Shown piece by piece: positions 33,401-44,243 of a stretch of 64,000 bases of DNA. The position numbers and the translations under genes are program-made. This DNA is from Chimonanthus salicifolius. Its lineage: Eukaryota; Streptophyta; Magnoliopsida; Laurales; Calycanthaceae. Position 1 is the first letter of the stretch. Each line of letters opens with the position of its first letter. Under the pieces are notes generated by a model. It was not told where the DNA came from. It searched no databases and saw nothing but the letters and a program-made list of their open reading frames with translations. The stretch lies in the NCBI GenBank assembly GCA_013350335.1, contig CM023540.1, forward strand, positions 30,731,175-30,795,174, given 5' to 3'.

Positions 33401-36400
33401 ACAGTTGGGTCAAAATCAGAAACTTGTGTGGATGGCATCGACTCTGCTGAATTTTGGTGGGGCCCACTAGATTTATGTGTTCTTCTAAATTGGATAAACT
33501 CAAGGTTTACACATGAATAAAAGGATAGTTAGGGTTAGGGTTGGGTTCGGATCGGGCTCATTGGATTGAAGTCTCAATTTCATTTGTTTTATGAGTAAAT
33601 CTAAAAGTTTGATGAGCTTTTTGTACTCTCTAATCTCTACAACCTATTTAATCATTGTATTATTTTATAAATTTAAATTTTACATTTTTATTTAGATTCG
33701 ATAATTTTTTAAAGACTCAATATCTATTTGACACTCCATCACAGGGGTTAAAATACCGCCCGGGCCAATATATCGGCCGATATGCATATCGGTCGATATA
33801 TTGGCCGATATTTTTATCTCTCCTCCCGATATCGACATTTTCTCTCTCCTCTGATATCGGAACCATGAAAAAACCGCAAAAAACCATGAAGAACCGTTAC
33901 GAACCGCGAAAAACCGCAAAAAACCATGAAAGCCGTATCCTGACGAACCGTTACGAATCGCAAAAAACCGTTAAAAACCGCAAAAAACCTTGAAAGTCGT
34001 ATCTTGACGAACCGTGACGGACCGTGTCGAACCGTGGCGAACCGCAAAAAACCGTTAAAAACTGCAAAAAACCGTCTAAAAACTATATTGGTGTTTTTTT
34101 AAAAAAAAAATAAAATTAAATACCGATATTTATGAATATCGGCCGATATTGGGACCGATATTTCAGTCCGAATATCGGCCATATTGGCCGATATTACTAC
34201 TGTACGGCCGATACATATCGTATCGGCCAATATTGTTCGGTTTGAAAAAACCGATATATATCGGCCGATACGATATGTATCGACCGATATTTGCACCTTA
34301 GCTCCATCATACAACATTATTATAGTGACAGAATATAAGTTAAATACAACATAAATCACTATAAAAATTAAAGCCAAAATATAAAATTGAATAGACTTCA
34401 ACTTAATTGTTATATCATATAATTAGGAAACTCAAGAACCACAAGAGTTACTCAACTCAATAATCTTTCGAAGCAATTTTACTATAAACGCTTTTCTAAT
34501 TTTTGTATGTGTTAGAAATTCAAGATCCTTACTTCTCTTCAAGTACGAAGACATTATGTAAAACTCTAAATGCAAGCAAATCTCTTGAAAGACATGATCG
34601 AGTGACTATAGAATTCGAACTTGAGACATCTGATTCCTTAACGAAAGTGTCTACCAATTAAATTACCCTTTACACCCTATTTTACGTTCAAATTAAAATA
34701 TTAATACTACAAACTTCCAAGTGCCCAATTCCAACCGGCAGATTTTAGAAAAGCCAAGAAGTGAAAAGAACAAATGAAGCAACCCTCTTAAAAGGGGTCA
34801 TTGAAAGAGGGTCCACCCCACCTTAAATCAGGTGGGTATGTTTGCACGAGAGAGAAATCAGAAGCCTGCCCTGTAGTACAGAAAATATGGAAGAATGTGT
34901 TGAGTAGTCTATTTTGTGTTTCTGGGTCATTTGACCCGCTCTACACTCATTAATTAGGGTTATTACCAAGCCGAGTTTTATACATGAATTCTAACCTATC
35001 AGCTTAGAGCTTGTGACCCACTTGATGAGTCAAGCTGAATTTATTTATAGACTCAGTTTAGAAAATGAATGAAGATTAAGCAACTTATTATTTGCCTAAT
35101 GACTATATCTTCACTCGTGATTTATCTAAATGTGGTAATTTTTTACTCGACCCATAAATTCAACTCAACTCAATTAAAAAAAAAAAAAATTAAGTTTGGA
35201 TCAGCATTTTTCAAAAGAAATTTAATTCAATCCAACTTAAAGAAATTTGAATCAAATTGAATAGAGAACTAACCCATTGCTACCTCCAATGGATCAAGAA
35301 GTGTCATGTATTACCTATCATTTCAAACTTGAGTTTGAATTTGACAGATTTAATTTTATAATCTATATAATAGGGTTGAAACTCATGTTGAGTTTCAATA
35401 GGCCCAATTCGACCAGACCTGAATTGTTGACCCAAGTTACTCAATCTAACCTGACTCAATCCGAGTGTATTTTATAACTTGGTGCACTCAGGTCGGGTCA
35501 TACAGGTCAAGTTAAAATCCGACCCAAGTTTCCCCTTACTATATAGGATGTATTATATATATTTTTTTCAAATTTTAATTTTCACATTCACTTATTTGAT
35601 ATAGGTTTTTTTAATTTAATTTATCCAAGGACATGATGGAGGGAATGAAGAAGAGAGATTTAATGAAGAATTTATACAATTATACTCATTGAAAGTGAAC
35701 TGACGAGCCCTCCATATTCATTCCAACAACCAGTCATAAAAATAAATGCAGACATTCTATATTCATAAACTATCCTCTTAATAGATGGGAAATTAGAAGA
35801 TGAGAAGTCATTTTCCAAGATTTAATAAAGAATACGACTTTCTTCTGCCTTAGAATTAATGAAAAAGGAACTGAAGGTATGAAAATTATTGATCATTTCT
35901 ATTTTATTCCATGGACTTTAATCCACTGAGCAGGTCAATTTATTAATTGAATATTCAAAGAAAACAAAATTAAATAGCCTAATATTGGAAAATGTGGAAA
36001 TTAAACTGCCAAGGGTTGAATATTCTTTGCTTATTTGGGCACTGGAACTTAATCTTTCTACCATCCCATTAATGATTTTATAAAATGCAACAAGCATAGA
36101 TTTTCAATCAAGATGTTGATGTAAAATCATTTTTAACTGTTGCGTCTTGGGCAAATTGGTTGTTGGGTCTGAAATTTGAGTTGCAAATCCACTTAATTCT
36201 TTGAAAACTCAAAATTACAAAGGAAGAATGAAAATTTATTATCCGTGATAACTCGAAAATTTCAACTAAAACAATTCCAAGGGATTAGTGTGTTGGTCAG
36301 GTTGGTGTGTTGTCTGAAAACCCGTCTTTCTGAATTCGAATCCCATCTTATCCCAAAGAATGATTGGGAAGACTTGTAAAGACTCTAGTGCTCTAAGAGG

Positions 36401-36815
36401 ACCTTGGACATTCGGTCATTAAAAAGAAAAATTCAACTAAAACTCCGGAAGACAAGAATTCAGCTCAACATATAGAATAAAGTTTAAGAACTCAAAATTA
36501 ATCAATAGAATTTAGACAAGTTATTCAACTCGATGAATCAAAAGTCTCGATCGAAGCACTGAAAAGCAAAGAATAAATCAGCTGACTTGCTAGACCAAAC
36601 TGAATTCCAAATTTTGGGTCATTAAACTTTGATTCAAACTTACCAAATAAGCAATCACATTCACAAGAACATAGAATTTAATCAGATGCTGATTCAGATA
36701 GAGATGATAGAAAGAAGACTTACCATTCAGTGGTGTGCCGGGCACTTGAACTCGGCCGAAACGTTCTCTTCCCCGAAACACTTGGCTTCAACTCCCCAAC
36801 TGTTACAACACCCAT
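27406..36815 (-). CDS. NPH3/BTB family protein, At1g03010-like, four exons with a 6.4-kb first intron
   Basis: NPH3-family proteins have an N-terminal BTB fold and a central NPH3 domain and act as CUL3 substrate adaptors at the plasma membrane. Coding exons on the minus strand are 36724-36815 (30 residues, MGVVTVGELKPSVSGKRTF...), 30245-30311 (PLSDVSSDLTVEVGATKFSL), 28352-29542 and 27406-27921, giving 621 residues. Phases fit: exon 1 ends TG and exon 2 supplies G, making EWPLSDV. The BTB region covers about residues 34-130 (FPLVSRSGKLRKLL, AKFCYGVSFEITLANVAMLR). The NPH3 domain runs from about 210 (SDWWGESLTVLNLEFFQRVV) to 502 (QMAVQVLYFEQIRLR). A coiled coil (RRENRELKLEVARMRMRLTE) and a basic C-terminus RRRRHSVS follow; in the wider family, C-terminal Ser residues can be 14-3-3 targets. 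Length and sequence match Arabidopsis At1g03010 from memory (634 residues). The leader just upstream of the ATG has a CT tract. Intron 1 holds several MITEs and SINEs. Confidence 0.92.
31045..31205 (-). mobile_element. SINE family A copy in NPH3-like intron 1
   Basis: On the minus strand it reads, in order, a box A-like region, a box B-like GCAGGTTCAAGCCCC, TAGGGGTAGTGGGCTCACTC, a GGGGTTTTATATGCAGTATC stretch and ATTCC plus an A-run (the T-run at 31037-31043). The order matches the copy at 41185-41350. It is a fossil insertion. Confidence 0.65.
31727..32078. mobile_element. hAT MITE, GACCCG-rich family, 352 bp, in NPH3-like intron 1
   Basis: The left end CAGGGGTGAAATTTGAGTTG and right end TATCTTTCAGTCCTG are imperfect inverted repeats (CAGGGGTGAAA against CAGGACTGAAA). 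The flanks AAAATAGT and AAGATAGG share six of eight positions. The interior is dense in GACCTGACCC and GGGTTAGATTGGGTT. Confidence 0.65.
33742..34301. mobile_element. hAT element of the CGGCCGATA family, 560 bp, with perfect 8-bp duplication
   Basis: CTCCATCA lies directly outside both ends (33734-33741 and 34302-34309). The left end is CAGGGGTTAAAATACCGCCC and the right end TTTGCACCTTAG. CGGCCGATA motifs crowd both termini. Unlike the other copies, the middle (about 33860-34085) is a tandem array of GAACCG, AAAACCGC and GACGAACCGT words. Frames through it (33655-33993, plus) are low-complexity and not genes. The element lies in intron 1 of the NPH3-like gene. Confidence 0.9.
34545..34675 (-). 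mobile_element. SINE-like fragment
   Basis: On the minus strand there is a box A-like AATTTAATTGGTAGACACTT and a box B-like CAAGTTCGAATTC about 35 bases later, followed by a short body. It has tRNA-like promoter spacing but no cloverleaf potential I could complete. It is too short to assign to a family with certainty. Confidence 0.4.
35371..35538. mobile_element. hAT MITE, GACCCG-rich family, 168 bp
   Basis: The left end TAGGGTTGAAACTC and right end AAGTTTCCCCTTA are imperfect inverted repeats. The flanks CTATATAA (35363-35370) and CTATATAG (35539-35546) form an 8-bp duplication with one mismatch. The interior has AATCCGACCC and CAGGTCGGGT words shared with 31727-32078. Confidence 0.7.
36275..36430 (+). 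mobile_element. SINE family C copy at the start of NPH3-like intron 1
   Basis: The box A-like GATTAGTGTGTTGGTCAGG and box B-like TGAATTCGAATCCC have tRNA-like spacing. A body follows with GACTTGTAAAGACTCTAGTG, CTCTAAGAGGACCTT and an A-rich end (TTAAAAAGAAAAA). A shortened reverse copy is at 38822-38925. It lies about 300 bases downstream of the NPH3-like exon 1 donor, inside intron 1. Confidence 0.6.
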
Positions 36816-36822
36816 CTCCTTC

Positions 36823-36845
36823 TCTCTCTCTCTCTCTCTCCCTCT
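36823..36845 (-). repeat. CT/GA microsatellite in the NPH3-like 5' leader
   Basis: A run of TCTCTC lies 8-30 bases upstream of the ATG (GAGAGA on the gene strand). GA tracts are frequent in plant 5' leaders and can bind BPC-type factors. It supports this ATG as the true start, since the tract breaks the reading frame's protein-like character. Confidence 0.6.
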
Positions 36846-37441
36846 GCTATTTTCTCTGTTACTCTAAGCTATTTTCATGGAAACTTGATTGCCCATGAAA
36901 GAAATGTGAGTTGGTAAAAGCTGGTGTGCAGCATTTCTGAGCTGAAAGTAGGTACATAAAACAGTGAAGAAATTCCAACTAAGGATTAATGGGTGGTTTG
37001 CTGTCAAGCCTTTCAGAGTATTTTATTAGTGACAAGATTATAAGAGTCAGAAAATGCAACTATTAGGGTTCTTTTCGGTGAAAGTTGGTTCCTTTTAATC
37101 TGATTTTTGTTGCAGAAATCGTGAGGTATGCAGTGCTTTTTTGGGGTAGTAATCATGAATAATCAAAGCACGACCCATTACAATCTGTTCTTTGTCTGTG
37201 ACACACTCTGAGGAATCGTATGATGGGAGCATTGCCCATTTGCATCCAGACCGTCTAAATTGTGGGTCCCACTGTCTTAAATTATGCATTTTTCGTGCCC
37301 CAATCTGGATTATATGACGTTTGGCTATACAGTGAGGTGGGATCTAGATTACGTGAAAATGATTAAAATCTGAAGTTTGAATATTGACACGATGTCCATC
37401 TTAACACAGGAATAGTTTTTTAAGAGATACGAATTTTCTGG

Positions 37442-37740
37442 ACTTCTTACTTTGCCTCCATCCGTCCGTATGAAAAATTTAAAATATCAGACATTTAGAA
37501 ATCGGTGCACTGACCGGATCACTTTCCAGTGAATCGGTGCACCGATTTGGACTCTTCCACATCTCAAGAAATTAGTGCACCGACCGAATCACTTTTCTCA
37601 AATTTTCATTTTTCAATGATCCAATCGATGCACCAGTCCAGTGCACCGATTCACTGAAAAGTGAACCGATTTCTGAATATTTGATTTTTTTTAAATTATT
37701 CCACACGAATCGATGAGGGGTAGAATGAGAAGCTCACTAA
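37442..37740. repeat. Fold-back repeat with ATCGGTGCACC words
   Basis: The left arm (TTAGAAATCGGTGCACTGAC, then CAGTGAATCGGTGCACCG) returns inverted as CGGTGCACTGGACTGG and AGAAATCGGTTCACTTTTCA (minus reading of 37621-37675). The outer flanks also pair loosely (CTTACTTTGCC against the reverse of GGGGTAGAATGAGAAG). No target duplication was fixed. It lies about 630 bases upstream of the NPH3-like start codon, where it could affect its promoter. Confidence 0.6.
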
Positions 37741-37797
37741 AACTCGTGTCTGCTAAAAGAGTTTTCTTGTATTAAGATGTCCACCCTATTGATTTAT

Positions 37798-38085
37798 TAG
37801 GTGTGAAACTTAGGTCGGGTTAAAATGTGACCCGCATGACTCGACTCAAAAAATTAGTGGATTTGAGTTATGTATTTGTATATTTCGAGTCAGGTTGGAT
37901 TGGAAAAAAAATCCACATGAAATTCGGATCGGGTTGGGTTGAGAAATTTAAAATCAACCCAACTCCAACCAAGTATAGTAAGTTATAAAACAACTCTTGG
38001 GTTGAATAGGATCATAAATTCAGATTGAATCGGATTGAATAATTTGGATCAGCAATTTGAATCGGATCAAGTTCAATAAATTGGC
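37798..38085. mobile_element. GACCCG-rich hAT MITE, probably right-truncated
   Basis: The left end TTAGGTGTGAAACTTAGGTC (then GGG) is the same as the inner reading of the right end of 35371-35538. The interior words (GTGACCCGCATGACTCGACTC in pieces, GGATCGGGTTGGGTTGAG) are family-typical. A matching right terminus was not found, so the border at 38085 is where similarity fades. Confidence 0.5.
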
Positions 38086-38821
38086 CAGAACGTATAGAGT
38101 CCAAAAAAGCCCATATTTGAATCCCTCACTCAACATGCTACTAGGTCAATTGAGGCAAATTAGTGTTTCTTTTTCCTTTTTTATAAAAAAAATTGCATTA
38201 TTTTCATTTTTAGATACAAATGTTAGTCATTATTCATTGGCCTTTTTCATATATTGATCTAAAAATGTGTATGTTTATTATAATATCAATAACTAAATAT
38301 GGTAGTGACAATATACAAGCTGTAATATTGGTAGCTAGATTCCAAATGTTTTAGTGCATAAATGTTGATTTTTGAAGAGCAATGTTTCACTGTCAACCGA
38401 CACTCAGGAGACATGCATAGTATATTGGCTAGTGTGCTCTGCATTTCATGGGTTCATTTGGACTTTAGAAAGTTTTATTTTGAACAAAAGATATATAAAA
38501 AAATCTTTAATTTAATCAATTAAATCATATTTTTAAAATTATGTTCGTCTACATAGTAATTTCATATTCAGCCTAAATTAATTTTTGAAAAAAATACTAA
38601 CTCCATTTGCACTTGGTAGTATGATTTCAATCATTATCTTAATTTCTTTACCACACCTCCCTTAGGTCCTTTCATAGTGGAAACACATTGACTAAACTTC
38701 AATTTCTGATGCCAGAGACCCTATCACCTTTTGTAAAGAGTCAATGGGTATTCAGACCATAACTCAACTTTGAAAACTAATGTTAAGATACTTATATATT
38801 GAACTCATAAAATTTATCTAA

Positions 38822-38925
38822 TTTTTTTTTTTATGGCCAATCAGTCCAGATCTTTTAGAGCACTCCACTAATCTTTAAAATATGTGCAAGTCTTCCAACT
38901 CACACATATGAATAATTTTATTAGA
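38822..38925 (-). mobile_element. SINE family C fragment
   Basis: The reverse complement matches the 3' half of 36275-36430: ATATGTGCAAGTCTTCCAA, TCTTTTAGAGCACTCCACTA and a poly-T start that would be the A-tail. The tRNA-like head is missing. Confidence 0.5.
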
Positions 38926-39804
38926 AATAACCCTTTTGAATAGAGTGAGAATCGGCTCCTGCTTTTGAGGTGAGTTCCTGCCATCACTCCAACTCCTCTA
39001 GCTGACAACTATTGGAACTCGGACTGAGTCAATCAACCTTTTGGGTTGGACCATTTCCCTGTTGCTAGTTTGGTGGCAGTGTGGCAGATATGTCCATTTA
39101 CAATCAGAGTCTGATAGTCCCATGCCTAGAAAAGTAGGAAATTCACGCAAAAGGAATGGAGTAATAGGATTAGAGGGGACAAGAGAAGGTAAGAAACATT
39201 ACACATGAAGGATTTGAATCATTTCATGGAGGGAAAGTCAGTGGATGCAATTATGTCGTACTGAAAGCATGTGAGCCCCTCCACTTCTAAAAGCCATTAT
39301 TAACCATGCAACCATGGTTAATAAAACACCATTATCAAGTACCTTTCATACTTTTTCAAAATAGAAATCAATGTTCAATACTTAGATTTTGCATAATTTC
39401 ATATAATTCAGGACGAAATTTCGACAAATCAATAGTCAAATAACTCAATTAGAATATGAATTGAGTTGATTTCTTTTGTTTTTTTTTTTTTTCTCTTTGA
39501 ACTTTATCAAATTTGGTTAAGTTAAAGAGTTGAGTTTGAAATCTTATCAATCCATTTTGAAATTTGTACACGTGTGAGAAGTCTAATTCAAGTTTTTGAG
39601 GTATGATTCTTGTCTATAAAGACTACAAACCTCTCCCTATATTTGGGAAGAGGCCCAACATACGAAGAGACAAAATTTTGGTTTAGACTTCCATAGAAGC
39701 AATGCTCTTAGCAATTTGTATGCTGCAATTCTCACTAAGGCATGTATAGGAGTTGTTAAAGGGTGTATACTTAGGCTTGGTAATGAGTCAAGTTTAGATT
39801 TGGG

Positions 39805-40020
39805 TCATAATTTTTTTGTCTTTTTCAACTCACCTGTTATTACATAGGTTCGAGTTATGTTGGTGACTTCAAGTTCAAAAATATGTACAAGAGGATTGGA
39901 TAAAACTCCAAATGCACACAGCCTCTCGTAAGCTACGGACATCAGGTGACTACGAAACTTGAACCTGGGACCTCTGGTTCTTAAGTCCAAGTGTCTGTCA
40001 GTTAAGCTACCTCCTGTGAG
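39805..40020 (-). mobile_element. tRNA-derived SINE
   Basis: The minus strand begins CTCACAGGAGGTAGCTTAAC (box A-like) and carries a box B-like CCCAGGTTCAAGTTTCG. The body continues GTAGTCACCTGATGTCCGTA, GAGGCTGTGTGCATTTGG and AGTTTTATCCAATCC, and ends in AAAAAGACAAAAAAATT. The fragment at 44690-44800 shares the body. Confidence 0.6.
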
Positions 40021-40248
40021 ATAAGATATCTCTTTTTATGGCTGACCTTAATAAGAATCTATAGCACAATTTGTTAAAAAATAAATTATTAGAGTCTAAA
40101 AATTGTGGGTTCAAACCATTCAAAAAAAAAAAAAAAACATATGAGATTCAAATTCATAAACCAAATGATATAACTTAATCAGATTATTTGCCTTCGTTCG
40201 ATTCAGCAACAATATGATTCTAATCAAACATCCATCCAGCCATCCACC

Positions 40249-40680
40249 CAGGAGTACAGATATCAACCGATATATATATATATATATATATCGGTTTTTC
40301 AGTGCCGATCTATATTGGCCAATACGTATTGTATCAACCGTACGAACTACTTCTCGATCAATATGGCAGATATATCGGTGATATATATCGGATCGAACGA
40401 TATGATTAATATCAATATTTTTTTTTAAATAAAAAATAAAGACGGTGGTGGACCCGGTCGAAATATCGGCTGATATCAAACCAATATCGGCCGATATCAA
40501 CTGATATTTACGTTTTCAATTTTTTTTTTTTTTTTGAAAAAACCAGTTTCCTTTTGGGTTATTTATTTTATTTTTAATTAAAAAAATAAAATAATAAAAA
40601 ATACTGATATTTAAAAAAGAAAAGAGGAGAAAGAAATTTATCGGCTGATATATCGGCGAGGCTGAATTTTGCACCCCTAG
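40249..40680. mobile_element. hAT element of the CGGCCGATA family, 432 bp
   Basis: The left end CAGGAGTACAGATATCAACC and right end AATTTTGCACCCCTAG match the family. The flanks share ATCCACC (CATCCACC before, ATCCACCT after), an eroded or slipped 8-bp duplication. A TA run (40268-40291) and several CGATATA/CGGCCGATAT motifs lie inside. The frame at 40120-40500 (minus) is a by-product. Confidence 0.75.
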
Positions 40681-41184
40681 ATCCACCTATCATGATGATG
40701 GAGTTTAATCTAACGGTTAGGATTCATAAACAGCGGGCCCAAGATGCAGATTTGTACTAGATGGGAGTCTACCACGAATTCTATTACATGCCATTATTTC
40801 TCTTTTGTCTATGATTAGAGCTAAGTACTTAAGTTATTTTGGAAACATTTAATCAAGCAACTTGATAGTATTTCTCATTCTCATCCCCTTAGTTTATCAT
40901 TAAATCATAGTTTTTACAATGGTTGCTTGAATTGGCAATTTGGCAAAATGAAGTTTAATTTGCTTAAGTGAGTATGATTAAAGTTTGTAATACAAGTAGG
41001 TATTATCTACTTTCTACTTTGATGCTTTTTACATTTGTACTGCCAAGGCTAATGTTGTTCCCAAATTTTGCAGGTCAATAAATGCTAAATAATAATATTT
41101 AATAGGGTTGTAATTTATTGCATTTAGATGAGGAAAATAAATCTGGTGATTTTTCATAAAAGAAATTCTTTAAAATGGGATTTT

Positions 41185-41350
41185 TTTTAATTTACGTGTG
41201 GGAAATTGTGGGATACCCATAGTAAAACTCCAATAGGTGTACCCATTACCCCTAGAGCACACCAAGGTTAAGCTATGGGGGCTCGAACTCACAACCTCCC
41301 GCTTCCTGAAGCAAGAGGCAATAAGTTGAGCTACACCCATGTGGATATAA
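41185..41350 (-). mobile_element. tRNA-derived SINE family A, best-preserved copy
   Basis: Read on the minus strand it starts CATGGGTGTAGCTCAACTTA (box A), then GGGAGGTTGTGAGTTCGAGC (box B, then CCCC), then CTTGGTGTGCTCTAGGGGTA, ATGGGTACACCTATTGGAG, TTTTACTATGGGTATCCCAC and AATTTCCCACACGTAAATT with an A-rich tail. Box spacing is tRNA-like. The 3' motif CCCACAATTTCCCACACGTA is also the target of the hAT insertion at 44005. Confidence 0.75.
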
Positions 41351-42049
41351 AATGGGATTATTAATATAAAAGGATACAACTTCTTTTAATATAGATTTAA
41401 AAGTAAAAAAAAAAAAGCAAGACGGGTCTCTTGAAAATATTTTTCTTTAAATATATAATTTAGCAAAAATTATATGATTAAATCAATTTAAAAGAAATAC
41501 TATATAGAAATACTATAAGTTTGATCAGTCCATTATTTAAACTTAAATCACACATAGATATTACGTAATAATTAGAAATTATATTTATTGTCAAATTCAG
41601 GACCATGTTGCATCCGTCTTCATAGTATTAGAGCACCTGGCTAAGTCCAATGAATTATGGACCCAAATCTCACCCATTGGATCTAAATTAGGCCCTAAGC
41701 CTATTATTTTCAGGTTGGCTCATATCCAAACTCCAATGAAACCCATTTATATTTCGGGTAAAGATGATAGTTTGGTCTCTATAGGGATCAAAATTCCTTT
41801 CCCTAAAATTATCTAATTTAATCTAATTTGATCTAACCCAAGCCCAGGCCGGAAGATAGAATCTGGCTTTAAACTTGGGCCCAAGCCCAGACAAGCCTAA
41901 GTCTGCTACAGTTGCGGACTTGCGGCCTATATAATATGGGCCATGATATTAGAAAAGGAACAAAAAACATGTACATCAAACAAATTTTGGAAGGGCAGTT
42001 TATAAGTTCGATCCCCAGCAGAATTGGGTAAATTTATTTTATTTTTAAG

Positions 42050-42215
42050 TCCACATAGGTGTATTTCAACTATTAATCTTCCATCGTAGGAAGTGGGAGG
42101 TACCAGATTCGAACCCCCATAGTCTCACATGATGTGCCTTAAAGGTAGTGGGTATCACCCGTGGAAGTTTTACGCTGAGTTTTCCACAATTTCTCAAATA
42201 TAAATTAAAAAAAAC
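42050..42215 (+). mobile_element. tRNA-derived SINE family A
   Basis: The box A-like CATAGGTGTATTTCAACTAT and box B-like CCAGATTCGAACCCC have tRNA-like spacing. The body reads CATAGTCTCACATGATGTGC, GGTAGTGGGTATCACCCGTG, GAAGTTTTACGCTGAGTTTT and CCACAATTTCTCAAATATAA, then ATTAAAAAAAA. Copies on the other strand confirm the order. Confidence 0.7.
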
Positions 42216-43980
42216 ACACTTTAATCAAATCAATTAACTCATGGTTTTCAATACCACAATCAATATTTTCAAATGCACTAAATTCTAGCTTGTACATTAC
42301 AAAACAGATTGTCCATGCATACACAACATTGTTCATGGGATCCCACATGGGTGGGCCCAAATCACGGGGCGAGGTTTTCTTTAAAAGTATTTTTAAGATG
42401 ATTCTCTCTTTGAAAAATTAGGTCCATTGTATGTTAAAGATCATAAAACTTTTGATAGTCTAAAGATCAACATAGGGTTGGAGGGAAGGTTACTAGGGCC
42501 TGATCACTTTTATTTAAAAAAAAAAAAACAAAATTTTACCTCTCATAAGAGATGTCACTCAGCTCAAAAATTTAGTCTAAACTATAATCAATTAGGAAAA
42601 AATAATAACTATGAATAGTTGTTATGTTCTTTGCAAAAGGAATAGAATTTTGCAATATCCCATGAAAATAACTTCATGAAGCAAAATAAACATAATTGCA
42701 TTTTAGAGTTGCAAAGGATCTAATTCATATGGAAATGATCACCTACAAATACTGTACGACGTATTATATTAAGCATGTATGTATAAAGTTCACTGAAGAG
42801 AGTGGTGATGAATGCATTGAAAAGGTCATTTCTTAAATATGTGGCTCATACAAAATCATTATAATTGTATCAATAAAGTTACACTTTTAAAGATTGTAAA
42901 ATTTAGAGATTAAAAAATAATTTAAACTATTTAATTTTAGAACGTTCACAAAATGTGATTTGATTAATTCAATCAAATTTGTTTTTTGATGGACTATTTA
43001 TTAAAAGAACTTCACTACTCTATTTGATGGTCCTACACTTTGGTACTTGACATAATATGCCACACACCATTGTGTGAGTGAACATCCCATGAATTGTTGA
43101 CAAAAGTAAAAGGTGAGAAAGTAAGGCTAACAAAGGTTTAGACCAACTTAATATTTGAACCATGAACAAGCATTAGATAATAAAATCATTATATTTGTTC
43201 AAGTCATTTATCTCATCTAAGAATAAGACGAGAAAGTTTTAATAATGATGGCTCATATATAATATTTATATTTACTAAAAAGATAACTCTATGTAAAGCC
43301 TTAAATCATGGGGTTTTTTTCACATGATAATAATATTATTTTGCTTAATTAAATATTTCACATGCAAATGTATATATGATTAATTTTGATCATAAATTAC
43401 TTTTTTATTATTTTACAAGATAGAGGGTGGCAAGATAACAAATATTAGCAAATTTAATGTTCCTAATAACGCGAAAGCTATATAAGTATTTAATTAAGCA
43501 AATAATAACATTCAAATTTAAGCTATGAATAAGCTTAATCAACAATCTCTTATTGTATTGACATAACAAAATAAGCATCTAAACTCAGAATAATTCTTTA
43601 ATAAGGGTCACAACACTTCAAGTCTGAATCAGCTTTTTTTTTTTTTTTTTTAATAGAAAAACATTGGTTTTGATGGTCAAACTCTTCATAAGTGAACATG
43701 GTCTAATCTCCATTTTATAAGTTGATTAATTTTAATTAAAATGTACCTGCATGTCACCTCACCAGTACATCCTTTGAATTCTTTATAAGAAGAGTCACAT
43801 TAACAAAGCATTTCCATAAATTATATTAAAAATGTTTGTGGAAAGTAAGTATTAAAATTAAGACTAGACATAGCTCTTGGAATTGCAACAATCAACTTTA
43901 GAAAAGGATTAAAGAAAGAAAGTCCCTTTCCAAAACTAGGAGACCATATTCAAATTTTCACTAATTTTTTTTAAAAAAAA
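42216..43980. other. Intergenic AT-rich DNA, nothing recognised
   Basis: Short open frames only, with homopolymer runs near 42519 and 43636. No borders, domains or RNA genes were recognised. The sequence is among the most AT-rich of the window. Confidence 0.5.
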
Positions 43981-44004
43981 AATTATGTGTGGGAAACCGT
44001 GGGA

Positions 44005-44243
44005 CAGGGGTACAAATATCGGCTGATACATATCGTATCGGTCCGATATGTATCGGTTTTGAACAAGTGAATATCGGCCAATATATATCGTTATCGGCCG
44101 ATATTCACTATATCGGCTGAAATATCGGTCGTATTATATCGGCCGATATCAGCTGATATCGGATGGAGAGAGAAAAATATCGGCCGACTAAAGATATATC
44201 TGTCAATATATCGTTTCGGCCGAAAATGATTTTTAAACTCCTG
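44005..44243. mobile_element. hAT MITE of the CGGCCGATA family nested in a SINE tail, perfect 8-bp duplication
   Basis: The element starts CAGGGGTACAAATATCGGCT and ends GATTTTTAAACTCCTG, with CCGTGGGA directly outside both ends (43997-44004 and 44244-44251). Removing it restores a family A SINE 3' motif (reading AAACCGTGGGATACCCCATG on the plus strand), so the insertion target is itself a retrotransposon. It has several ATCGGCCGAT and ATCGGCTGATA motifs and no coding capacity. Confidence 0.93.

Noticed and set aside
33655..34047. Open frames over the AACCG array
   Set aside because: They are low-complexity products of the tandem repeat within the hAT copy, open on both strands.
41185..41350. 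tRNA-like box A and box B that could suggest a tRNA gene
   Set aside because: No complete cloverleaf could be drawn, the match continues into a shared 3' body, and several dispersed copies exist, so it is a SINE. The same applies to 3190, 31045, 36275, 39805, 42050, 45634 and 50374.
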